Origin: UBA4582 sp047630175
Lineage (GTDB): Bacteria; Pseudomonadota; Gammaproteobacteria; Pseudomonadales; Azotimanducaceae
NCBI GenBank assembly: GCA_047630175.1
Contig: JBLHVI010000041.1
Span: forward strand, 1-30,529
Length of the DNA: 30,529 bases
Reading direction: 5' to 3'
A program made the translations under genes and the position numbers. The notes below the pieces were generated by a model. The model was given only the letters and a program-made list of their open reading frames with translations. It was not told the origin of the DNA and did not search any database. The first letter of the stretch is position 1, and each line of letters opens with the position of its first letter. Below, piece by piece: positions 7,687 through 15,019 of this stretch.

Positions 7687-8757
7687 TTATTGAGCACCCA
7701 GCAATTCAACGACCATCAACGGCGTGGCGTCTTTGCTACTTGCCTGCTCACCCGTAAACCACAAGCGCCTGCCTTGATCACCGAGTGCTACGGCTTCTTG
7801 CTGGTGTATCGAAGGCAAAGTGATACGGCCTGGCACCTGTTGCAGTGCGGAGCTCCAGTCCTGGCCTACCAGCCGGGTAAAGAGCCAGGCATCCTTGTAT
7901 GTCAGAATCACTAACCGATTACCGTTGATGTCCATCGCCGTTGGCTGAGATCGATACTGGCCAAATAAAGGATCCTGACGCAGGTCTTCGTTAGTAGGAC
8001 GGGGTAAACTAACAACACCGATCTGTCGCGCGATGTGGCGAGTTCGCTGTTGTGTTGAATCAGGCTTGAGTGGCAAACGATACACTTGCGGCGGTATGAC
8101 ACGTTTAGCAAGCAGTAAAACCTGCATACCGGAGACATCCACCGCAATCGCTTCACTGTCTCTGGGACCATGTTCGAACTGAAACTCAACCTGCCAAGCA
8201 ACGGGTAGGCTTGCCTCTTTGGAGGTTGCCGCGAGGTCTGGCGTCTCAACCATATACAGGTGCATTGTTGAACGCCAACGCATGTTATCGCCCGTGTCGG
8301 CAATCAGCAGATAGTGTTTATTGTCCAACTCAAAGCTTGCTAGGTCCTCCCAGTCGATATTGTCGACGCCATCAATCAGCCAGGTACCCAAGTCTTTGCC
8401 TGTGTGGTCTAGTGCGAAAAGTCGCGGTTCATTGCCGCTGTCATTGATGGCAAAAAGAACGTCTTGGTCTCGGGTCGATATTGCCAAACCACTCGCTTCG
8501 GTTAAAGCCGGGTGTGCCAACTGACCACTGACGACCGCAGCGCCGATGGCCACTACTGACGTGGAGATTGCCACAGACTCCACTTGCTGAGGTTGTTGAA
8601 GCCTGTCATTGATATGCGCACTAAGGCCTTGTAGAACGTCTACTTCTTGGGTTTTACCGTAAAGAATTAGACCTATCACCACTAATCCGAACACGCTAAG
8701 ACTCCGGGTCAGCCAGCGAAAACGCGATACGTTGGCATTGGATTTCCCGAGGCTCAA
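7687..8757 (-). CDS. Membrane-anchored beta-propeller-like protein, function unknown
   Basis: A 356-residue protein with one transmembrane segment near residues 18-35 (SLSVFGLVVIGLILYG) after a basic N-terminus, so the remainder is probably periplasmic. The body has repeated beta-rich blades such as EASGLAISTRDQDVLFAINDSGN and YLLIADTGDN, with EAIAVDVSGMQVLLLAKR later. This style is seen in six- or seven-bladed propellers of unknown function and in SdiA-regulated-like proteins. No catalytic signature is clear. The start is TTG at 8757, whose TTGA overlaps the stop of a small upstream ORF, suggesting coupled translation. Both lie downstream of a LexA box, but LexA control of this gene is unproven. 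Confidence 0.72.
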   Translation of the reverse strand: MSLGKSNANVSRFRWLTRSLSVFGLVVIGLILYGKTQEVDVLQGLSAHINDRLQQPQQVESVAISTSVVAIGAAVVSGQLAHPALTEASGLAISTRDQDVLFAINDSGNEPRLFALDHTGKDLGTWLIDGVDNIDWEDLASFELDNKHYLLIADTGDNMRWRSTMHLYMVETPDLAATSKEASLPVAWQVEFQFEHGPRDSEAIAVDVSGMQVLLLAKRVIPPQVYRLPLKPDSTQQRTRHIARQIGVVSLPRPTNEDLRQDPLFGQYRSQPTAMDINGNRLVILTYKDAWLFTRLVGQDWSSALQQVPGRITLPSIHQQEAVALGDQGRRLWFTGEQASSKDATPLMVVELLGAQ

Positions 8758-8933
8758 GCTGAATTGCCTACATCACTAACAGCCCGGTTCCACGCTAAGT
8801 TCTCGTCTGGAGAGTTGGCCGCTCGCCCACTTGGTCGACAGGCAAATTGTCGACAGGCAAATGGATCGTTTATGTGATCCTGTAGTCGATCTCCTAGCCA
8901 TTGATGGGGCTGCCTGATTTGCCGATCGTTCAT
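8754..8933 (-). CDS. Small hypothetical protein upstream of the propeller gene
   Basis: A 59-codon ORF beginning MNDRQIRQPHQWLGDRLQ. AGGAG ends 8 nt before its ATG at 8933, a good ribosome site. Its stop overlaps the next gene's TTG start, which suggests a real, coupled gene or leader peptide. It contains a duplicated pentapeptide (FACRQ then FACRP) made by a 15-bp tandem duplication. I recognise no family. A longer version starting at 9002 would cover the LexA box and is less likely. It could be a gene remnant, for example of a lost SOS gene, but nothing in the residues shows that. Confidence 0.45.
   Translation of the reverse strand: MNDRQIRQPHQWLGDRLQDHINDPFACRQFACRPSGRAANSPDENLAWNRAVSDVGNSA
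8834..8862. repeat. 15-bp tandem duplication
   Basis: GTCGACAGGCAAAT occurs at 8834-8847 and 8849-8862, a period of 15 bp. It lies within the small ORF and keeps the frame, which gives the repeated FACR pentapeptide. It looks like a recent slippage or duplication event. Confidence 0.85.
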
Positions 8934-8958
8934 CTGCCTGACTCCTTTAGTCACTTTC

Positions 8959-8987
8959 TTGCGCTTGCCAAAAATACTGTATATATG
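8959..8987 (+). promoter_or_regulatory. Candidate promoter toward dnaE2, under LexA
   Basis: TTGCGC at 8959-8964 is followed after 17 bp by TATATG at 8982-8987, which lies inside the LexA box. This geometry suits a LexA-repressed promoter. An alternative is TTGCCA at 8965-8970 with TACAGT at 8988-8993. The leader to dnaE2 would then be about 200 nt. Confidence 0.4.
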
Positions 8988-8994
8988 TACAGTA
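8975..8994. promoter_or_regulatory. LexA (SOS) box
   Basis: TACTGTATATATGTACAGTA matches the E. coli consensus TACTGTATATATATACAGTA at 19 of 20 positions and contains the full CTGT-N8-ACAG core (8977-8992). It sits between the divergent small ORF/propeller pair and dnaE2. As a palindrome it could repress both. dnaE2 genes are established SOS members in many bacteria, which makes dnaE2 the first target to expect. Confidence 0.9.
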
Positions 8995-9003
8995 TATAGC
9001 ATC

Positions 9004-9045
9004 GGGCGGTTATTCTTGATGACCGCTCAAAAATAACGATTTTTT
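9004..9045 (+). promoter_or_regulatory. Structured leader of dnaE2: two successive hairpins
   Basis: Bases 9004-9013 pair with 9019-9028 (10 bp with two G-T wobbles, 5-nt loop). Immediately after, AAAAAT (9029-9034) pairs with ATTTTT (9039-9044) around AACG, and the T-run reaches 9045. In dnaE2-sense RNA this resembles a weak terminator or attenuator. The first hairpin contains an ATG followed by four sense codons and a stop (9019-9036). Function is inferred only. Confidence 0.35.
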
Positions 9046-9061
9046 AGTGTCGCTGCTCTAT

Positions 9062-9093
9062 AGAACAGCTATCTAGAACAGCTATCTAGAACT
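9062..9093. repeat. 13-bp tandem repeat in the dnaE2 leader
   Basis: AGAACAGCTATCT is repeated exactly at 9062-9074 and 9075-9087, and a third partial copy (AGAACT) begins at 9088. The repeat is non-coding and lies between the LexA box and the dnaE2 start. Confidence 0.85.
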
Positions 9094-9200
9094 TTTATAC
9101 AAAATACCTCTGTGGCGTGCCTCGCCAGCATTCTACTCAGGTATCGGCGACGTCATCTACAGCGCTATTTATAAAACTATTTATGTAAAGGTAAGACAAC

Positions 9201-12200
9201 TTGTTTAATAAATCAGGCTCAACATCTGCTGGCACTACAACTCATGAAGACCCTTCATCGACGCCTTATGCAGCTCCCTATGCACCTCCTTACGCAGAGC
9301 TGCACTGCATCACTCATTACAGCTTTCTGCGTGGCGCCTCAGCACCAGAAGAACTCGTTGATCAGGCAGCCCGGCTAGGCTATCAAGCGCTCGCCATCAC
9401 TGATGAATGCTCTATGGCGGGTATCGTCAAGGCCCACGTGGCGGCTCGAGCGTGCGGCTTAAAGTTACTGATAGGCAGTCAGTTTTTTCTCGACGACGAT
9501 ACTCACCTGATCCTTTTAGCGCCTAACCGTATCGGCTATGGCCAGATTTGCAACCTAATCACTCTGGGTCGCCGACGCGCTCACAAAGGCGAGTATGAAC
9601 TAGGACTCAAGGATATCAGTTTCGGACTCGACCAGTGTCTCGCGATCTGGTTGCCGAACACTTGTTACCACAAACAGCGTAATCATCAGCACGATAAAAC
9701 CACCGACCAAATAGCGGCACAGGTACGTGCTAGCGGTGACGCATTGACGCAACAGTTCAGCGGCCGGCTCTGGCTCGGTGTTGAGATTTTTCCTGATGGT
9801 CAGGAAATGCAGGTCTATCAGCGCGCTTTTGACCTGGCTGACTCGCTGGGCTTACCCATGGTCGCCTGCGGAGACGTGCATATGCACCATCCTGATCGCA
9901 AGGCCCTACAGGATGTAGTATCCGCGATTCGCATTGGCCAGCCCCTGCGCCTAGCGGGCAAGCTGCTGCAGGCTAATAGAGAACGTTATCTGCGCTCACG
10001 GTCGCTGCTGGCGAGCCTGTACCCGGCAGCCCTACTCGCCGAGGCGGTGCATATTGCTGACCTATGTGACTTCTCTTTGGACGAGCTGCGCTATGAATAC
10101 CCTGCCGAACTGGTACCCGAGCCGCTCAGCCCCGCCCAGCATCTGCGCCAACTGGTGGAAGCTGGCGCTCGTAAGCGCTGGCCTGACGGCGTTAAAGATG
10201 AAGTGGCCGCGACCATCGAAAAAGAACTGCAGCTGATTCGTGAACTGCAGTACGAGTACTACTTTCTGACGGTCTTCGATATCGTCCATTTTGCCCGCAG
10301 TGCCCAAATCCTCTGCCAGGGTCGCGGCTCTGCCGCCAACAGTGCGGTCTGCTACTGCCTAGACATCACCGAGGTAGACCCCGCCAAAACCAGTCTGCTA
10401 TTCGAGCGCTTTATTTCCAAGGAGCGGGATGAACCACCGGATATTGATGTCGACTTTGAACACGAGCGCCGTGAGGAAGTCATCCAATACATCTACAAGA
10501 AATACGGCCGCCATCGCGCCGCGCTGGCGGCAAGTGTTGTCACCTATCGGCCCAAAAGCGCCGTCCGCGATGTGGGCAAGGCGTTAGGGATGGACCTGCA
10601 GTTGGTGGAGCACCTAGCCAGCTCTCTGTCTTGGTGGGACAAGGAAGACGAACTACTGAGCCGCTTTGAAGAAGCCGGCATTAACCCGCGTAGTCCCATC
10701 ATTGCCCAGTTCATGAATTTGGTACAACAAATCCTCAACACCCCTCGGCACCTGTCACAACATGTGGGTGGCTTTATTATTTCCAGCGGCCCTTTGTCAC
10801 AACTAGTGCCTATCGAAAATGCCGCCATGGAAGATCGCACCATCATCCAGTGGGACAAAAATGATCTGGAATCATTAGGCTTACTAAAGATCGACATTCT
10901 AGCGTTGGGCATGCTGACGGCCATACGTAAAACTATCGACCTGGTGAATGCCTATCGCGGCAGCAAACTGTCTGTTGCAGGCATCCCCGTAGAAGACCCT
11001 CTGACCTATCAGATGCTACAACGAGGTGACAGCATCGGTGTATTTCAGGTCGAGTCGCGAGCCCAAATCTCCATGCTGCCGCGCCTCAAACCGGCGTGCT
11101 TTTATGACCTAGTGATCGAGGTCGCCATTGTTCGGCCCGGGCCTATTCAGGGCAATATGGTGCACCCCTACTTGAAACGCCGTAACGGCGAGGAAGCCGT
11201 GACCTACGCCAACGAGGCCGTAGAAGCTGTTTTGGGGCGCACCCTCGGCATACCCATCTTTCAAGAACAAGTTATCAAGCTAGCCGTCGTTGCCGCCGGT
11301 TTTTCACCCGGCGAGGCAGACCAATTACGTCGCGCCATGGCCGCCTGGAAGCGTAAGGGTGGACTGGAAATTTTTCAGCAAAAACTCGTCAACGGCATGC
11401 TTGAGCGGGGCCATGACCGGGATTTTGCCGAGCGCATCTTCGAGCAAATCAAGGGCTTTGGCGACTATGGCTTTCCCGAATCCCATGCTGCCAGCTTTGC
11501 TTTGTTAGTGTACTTTTCGGCTTGGCTGAAATGCCATGAACCTGCGGCTTTTTATTGCGGCCTGCTGAACTCCCAACCCATGGGCTTTTACTCACCTTCA
11601 CAGCTGGTACAGGATGCTCGCCGGCACAATGTCGAAATCAGACCTGTGGATATACTCTGCAGTGACTGGGAATCGACCTTGGAGACTCCTAGTATGGAAG
11701 ATAACCGACCCGCACCACGGCAACCTGCTATTCGGCTGGGTTTGCAGCGCATCAAAGGGCTGAGAACCGAAGCTGCTTTTCGGATTGTGCATGCCCGAAG
11801 CCAACAAGACATCACTGACTTGGAAGACATAACCCGGCGCGCCCGCCTAGATCGCGGTGACCTGAGTCGGCTAACAGAAGGTGGTGCTTTCAAGCGCCTC
11901 ACAGGCCATCGTTATCAGGCCCACTGGCAAGCCAGAGGCATTCTACCAGCCACGGCCTTAGATCAAAATCAAATCGGCACACCTTCTATGGTGGCTGACA
12001 CACCCGGCGTTTATCTAGCACCACCGGCGGAATCTGACGACCTGCGAGCTGATTATCAAAGCCTGGGACTAACCCTCGGCAGGCATCCTATGCGTATGCT
12101 GCGTGAACGGGGAAAGCCTTTCAGCCAGTGTCGATCTGGCGCTGAACTGGCGAGCCTCAAACATGGCCGCTTTGTCCAAATCGCAGGCATTGTCACAGGT

Positions 12201-12449
12201 CGGCAGCGACCTTCGACTGCATCGGGTGTGTTATTTTTGACTCTGGAGGATGACACTGACAATATTAATGTCGTTGTCTGGACCCGAATACTCGAACAGT
12301 ACCGTACCGCGATTACCCAAGGACGCCTGCTCAAAATCAAGGGCGTTGTTGAGCGTCAGGCCAACATAATTCACGTCATTGCTGGCCACGTGGAAGACCT
12401 GAGCCAACATCTCGAACACTTCACCTTACAGTCTCGGGATTTCAAATAA
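9201..12449 (+). CDS. dnaE2: Error-prone DNA polymerase DnaE2
   Basis: A 1082-residue C-family polymerase of the DnaE2/ImuC type, used for translesion synthesis in SOS mutagenesis. The N-terminal PHP domain begins YAELHCITHYSFLRGAS. The catalytic palm carries PPDIDVDF (Asp414, 416, 418) and the third acidic residue in LLKIDIL (Asp565). The thumb/finger region has FQVESRAQISMLPRLKP. A C-terminal OB-fold (FVQIAGIVTGRQRPSTASGVLFLTLEDD) is present. The replicative tau-binding tail is absent and the length is that of DnaE2 (about 1000-1100), not DnaE (about 1160). The start is TTG at 9201 with AAAGG 9 nt before it; no ATG occurs before residue 58, well into the PHP domain. imuA and imuB, the usual partners, are not adjacent. 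A LexA box lies 207 bp upstream. Confidence 0.95.
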   Translation: MFNKSGSTSAGTTTHEDPSSTPYAAPYAPPYAELHCITHYSFLRGASAPEELVDQAARLGYQALAITDECSMAGIVKAHVAARACGLKLLIGSQFFLDDDTHLILLAPNRIGYGQICNLITLGRRRAHKGEYELGLKDISFGLDQCLAIWLPNTCYHKQRNHQHDKTTDQIAAQVRASGDALTQQFSGRLWLGVEIFPDGQEMQVYQRAFDLADSLGLPMVACGDVHMHHPDRKALQDVVSAIRIGQPLRLAGKLLQANRERYLRSRSLLASLYPAALLAEAVHIADLCDFSLDELRYEYPAELVPEPLSPAQHLRQLVEAGARKRWPDGVKDEVAATIEKELQLIRELQYEYYFLTVFDIVHFARSAQILCQGRGSAANSAVCYCLDITEVDPAKTSLLFERFISKERDEPPDIDVDFEHERREEVIQYIYKKYGRHRAALAASVVTYRPKSAVRDVGKALGMDLQLVEHLASSLSWWDKEDELLSRFEEAGINPRSPIIAQFMNLVQQILNTPRHLSQHVGGFIISSGPLSQLVPIENAAMEDRTIIQWDKNDLESLGLLKIDILALGMLTAIRKTIDLVNAYRGSKLSVAGIPVEDPLTYQMLQRGDSIGVFQVESRAQISMLPRLKPACFYDLVIEVAIVRPGPIQGNMVHPYLKRRNGEEAVTYANEAVEAVLGRTLGIPIFQEQVIKLAVVAAGFSPGEADQLRRAMAAWKRKGGLEIFQQKLVNGMLERGHDRDFAERIFEQIKGFGDYGFPESHAASFALLVYFSAWLKCHEPAAFYCGLLNSQPMGFYSPSQLVQDARRHNVEIRPVDILCSDWESTLETPSMEDNRPAPRQPAIRLGLQRIKGLRTEAAFRIVHARSQQDITDLEDITRRARLDRGDLSRLTEGGAFKRLTGHRYQAHWQARGILPATALDQNQIGTPSMVADTPGVYLAPPAESDDLRADYQSLGLTLGRHPMRMLRERGKPFSQCRSGAELASLKHGRFVQIAGIVTGRQRPSTASGVLFLTLEDDTDNINVVVWTRILEQYRTAITQGRLLKIKGVVERQANIIHVIAGHVEDLSQHLEHFTLQSRDFK

Positions 12450-12467
12450 TGCGGCGCATCTATGGCA

Positions 12468-13271
12468 CTAGCCCGCCGCGACGGCGCGTTGCTGTATGCC
12501 GCTAGAGTACATGCTGAGCAAGGCTCTGTCCTGCGCCCAGCTAATACTGAGGGCAGAAGTATGCGTTGTTGCGAACGCCTCAAAATCAGCCAGCACCTGC
12601 TGCACACCGTTATCAAGCATCGCAAATTGCACCGCTGTCGCTGGTGCCGAAAAGTCGGCCTCTACCAACACAGACGCTAACGTCAGTAAGTCATCCAGCT
12701 GGTCAATACCAGGCGCGCGGGCTCTGACAAAAGACAGAAACGCAATATCAATGAACAAGGGTTCCATAAATTTAAAGCGCCTGGCAGCCAGCGCATCCAA
12801 ACGCGCTGAGGGCGCCACAGGCGTCTGCTGAAACGCGGCACTGCCCTGACTCATGGCGCTTAGGAACTTACCCGCAGGCCTAGCCTGTAACGATACGCCC
12901 AGAGAATCAGCGGCCACCAGCCAATAATGGGCCTCATCACCATCGCCCACTTTAACAACCAACTGGGTTATGTTATCGACCGCTGCGACCCAGCTTTTGA
13001 CACCACTGAGGGTCTGACTCTGAGGATCGAGGCGCACCCTTGATGCCTTCGCCTCATCTGAGCTCACCGCTGGGTCGCGGCGTTCGGAGACGGCATACGC
13101 CACCCAGCCAGGGTCACTAATAGCAAAGCACGCGCGCACAGCGGCCTGATAACCGGCAATAAAAACAAACGCTAGGTCGTCTGCCAAATGGCCGCCGGCA
13201 ACGGCTATTTCTAGCGGCCGCTGGCTAGTCACGGTCACAGCCCAGTGCTGGGCAAATTCTGCTTCATGCAT
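12468..13271 (-). CDS. Short acyl-CoA-dehydrogenase-like protein
   Basis: A 267-residue protein that looks like a reduced member of the acyl-CoA dehydrogenase fold. FVFIAGYQAAVRACFAI resembles the middle alpha domain entry. LSGVKSWVAAVDNITQLVV resembles the family's L-x-G-x-K-x-(W/F)-(I/V)-(T/S/A) beta-domain motif. The C-terminal third is helical. It is over 100 residues shorter than working dehydrogenases (about 380), and I cannot identify the catalytic glutamate, so activity is doubtful. The ATG at 13271 has GGAG 9 nt upstream; a TTG at 13289 would add 6 residues but has a poor ribosome site. It follows gspM in the same direction with a gap under 30 bp, where gspN sits in some T2SS operons. 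It has no transmembrane segment and is not GspN. Confidence 0.6.
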   Translation of the reverse strand: MHEAEFAQHWAVTVTSQRPLEIAVAGGHLADDLAFVFIAGYQAAVRACFAISDPGWVAYAVSERRDPAVSSDEAKASRVRLDPQSQTLSGVKSWVAAVDNITQLVVKVGDGDEAHYWLVAADSLGVSLQARPAGKFLSAMSQGSAAFQQTPVAPSARLDALAARRFKFMEPLFIDIAFLSFVRARAPGIDQLDDLLTLASVLVEADFSAPATAVQFAMLDNGVQQVLADFEAFATTHTSALSISWAQDRALLSMYSSGIQQRAVAAG

Positions 13272-13298
13272 TGACTCAATCTCCGACAATTCTTTTGA

Positions 13299-13796
13299 TC
13301 AGCTAACTAAAATTATACGCGCATTAACTTTACCGGGCGCCTCATCACGATCGATTGAGATCTGCCGCACTTGAATACCTTGGGCGGCTTGTTGTTCAAG
13401 CCAACGCATCAAATCATTGAAGCTGACCGCATCAAACCAAACGCTCACCGCATCGCTGCCTTCCGGTTGCAGACGATTCGGCTTAATTTGGAAGCCTTGG
13501 GTAGAGCTGGAAATTTGCGGCAATAGCGCCTGCCCCTTAGCGCCACGGGCGGGTCCTGACGCCGCTGCCCGTGCTTGCAGCTCAGTCCCGTGCAGATAAC
13601 GCAGCAACTCTAATTGGCGTTCACGATTCGCTTGGCCGTTTTCAAACACTTGATAAACAGGCAACCATACGGCGAGATAGAGCACCAGCAAGCCTACGAC
13701 AACCGCCAGCGCTAAGAGTGCTTTTTGATCTCTGCCAGGTAGGTTGTGAAAGCGTGCAAGCCAGGGATGCAAAACGGCAGGTAAGTGTATTCTCAT
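13299..13796 (-). CDS. gspM: Type II secretion protein GspM
   Basis: A 165-residue inner-membrane platform protein. A short cytoplasmic N-terminus precedes one transmembrane helix (about residues 27-48, ALLALAVVVGLLVLYLAVWL), followed by a small periplasmic ferredoxin-like domain ending VNARIILVS. The segment FDAVSFNDLMRWLEQ is typical of the family. GspM partners GspL. The gene overlaps the end of gspL by 4 bp (ATGA), so translation is coupled. The assignment rests on the hydropathy pattern, C-terminal motif and position, since GspM is poorly conserved. Confidence 0.88.
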   Translation of the reverse strand: MRIHLPAVLHPWLARFHNLPGRDQKALLALAVVVGLLVLYLAVWLPVYQVFENGQANRERQLELLRYLHGTELQARAAASGPARGAKGQALLPQISSSTQGFQIKPNRLQPEGSDAVSVWFDAVSFNDLMRWLEQQAAQGIQVRQISIDRDEAPGKVNARIILVS

Positions 13797-15019
13797 GATG
13801 CGCCACCGCCAGACCTGACTTTAATACTGCCCTTGACCTGATTCGCCTCTTGGCTGATGGTGCCTATTTCAGCTTGCAGCCCTCGCGCCGCTAATGCTTG
13901 CGTAAATTGCACCAGCTGCTCACTGCGCGGCGCCTGTACCTGAAGAATCAGATCGCCTCGGCTGGCATTGTAATTAATGTTCTCGAGCACCAAGTTAGAG
14001 CCGGGCAGACCTTCTGCCGTGTCGGCAAGTAAGGATAGAAAGCCGACTTGATCACCGCTGCCAGCACCTAGGTGCACTCGCCAGCGACGCCGCAAGTCCC
14101 TGACGTTACGGTCTTCAGGGAAAATCTCTTTGTATAGCTGCATAGAAGCGACTTCAAACTGGCCCGCTTGACGCGCCAGAAAAAGCCCCTGACCTAGAAC
14201 TACCGCTAAATGCAGACCGAAGGCAAGCATCGCCAAGACGGCCACTGAGCGCCAGATATTGGTTGCTGCCTCGGTCGTCGGCGCAGCACGGAATTCGCCT
14301 TGCAGCAGGTTTAAGCTACGCTCATCGAACGCTTGGCAAAGCCACTCGAAGCTCGGCAAAGGCTGATCGCGTAAATCGCACGTGATGTTGTGCTCGGCAT
14401 TGACTTGGCTAACTGCGAGTGCGATTTGCTCGCGCGCGATGTCATCCGCGTAGATCACCAGTTCAGCACCCTCAGCCGGCGCTAATAAGCCTACGGCTAG
14501 CGCTAGTTGGTTGGCGCCGAAACTATAGCCGCTACACAATCCCGTCCGCATCAATAGGCGCGGACCATCAACCAGCAGACTAACGCTTCCACTCCACGGG
14601 ACTTGCAGGACATCAATTAGCATCATAGTGGGTTTCAAGCCCATCGAACTCAACGTCTCACACCAACCGCCTATCAGTTCGCGGTTGATGACAGCAACAC
14701 TGATATCACCACTGTCGAGACGATCGCCCACCGCAAAATGACAGTCCTCGACATCACTGGCGAGCTGTTCCTCAATCACGAACGGCACTGCTTGCATGAT
14801 CTGGCGCAATTGTTTGCTGGGGACACTCGCGTGTGTCAGTAACACCTCGTCTGCCGTCACCAGCACAAAGGTCGCGCCACTAAACGTGATGTCTTGCAAA
14901 CGTTCGCTGAGTTCCGCCAGCTCGCCTTCGCCGCGCAGTTGTACCTCGGCACTGACCGGATCCATTACCATCCATTGCGCACCCTTCGAGGACAGGCGGA
15001 TGTACAAATTGTCATTCAT
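13793..15019 (-). CDS. gspL: Type II secretion protein GspL
   Basis: A 408-residue bitopic protein that docks the GspE ATPase to the membrane. The cytoplasmic domain begins with the actin-like fold MNDNLYIRLSSKGAQWMVMD and contains VPSKQLRQIMQAVPFVIEEQL, a hallmark of GspL. One transmembrane helix lies near residues 253-275 (SVAVLAMLAFGLHLAVVLGQGLF). A periplasmic ferredoxin-like domain ends the protein. The start overlaps gspK by 8 bp, and the end overlaps gspM by 4 bp. Confidence 0.93.
   Translation of the reverse strand: MNDNLYIRLSSKGAQWMVMDPVSAEVQLRGEGELAELSERLQDITFSGATFVLVTADEVLLTHASVPSKQLRQIMQAVPFVIEEQLASDVEDCHFAVGDRLDSGDISVAVINRELIGGWCETLSSMGLKPTMMLIDVLQVPWSGSVSLLVDGPRLLMRTGLCSGYSFGANQLALAVGLLAPAEGAELVIYADDIAREQIALAVSQVNAEHNITCDLRDQPLPSFEWLCQAFDERSLNLLQGEFRAAPTTEAATNIWRSVAVLAMLAFGLHLAVVLGQGLFLARQAGQFEVASMQLYKEIFPEDRNVRDLRRRWRVHLGAGSGDQVGFLSLLADTAEGLPGSNLVLENINYNASRGDLILQVQAPRSEQLVQFTQALAARGLQAEIGTISQEANQVKGSIKVRSGGGAS

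Noticed and set aside
8934..9002. Longer start for the small ORF at 9002
   Set aside because: It would translate through the LexA box and lacks a ribosome site; the ATG at 8933 has AGGAG at correct spacing.
9062..9093. CRISPR-like array
   Set aside because: The repeat unit is 13 bp with no spacers and only two full copies, so it is a simple tandem repeat.
12468..13271. Annotation as GspN because it follows gspM
   Set aside because: There is no N-terminal transmembrane helix, and internal motifs resemble acyl-CoA dehydrogenases instead.
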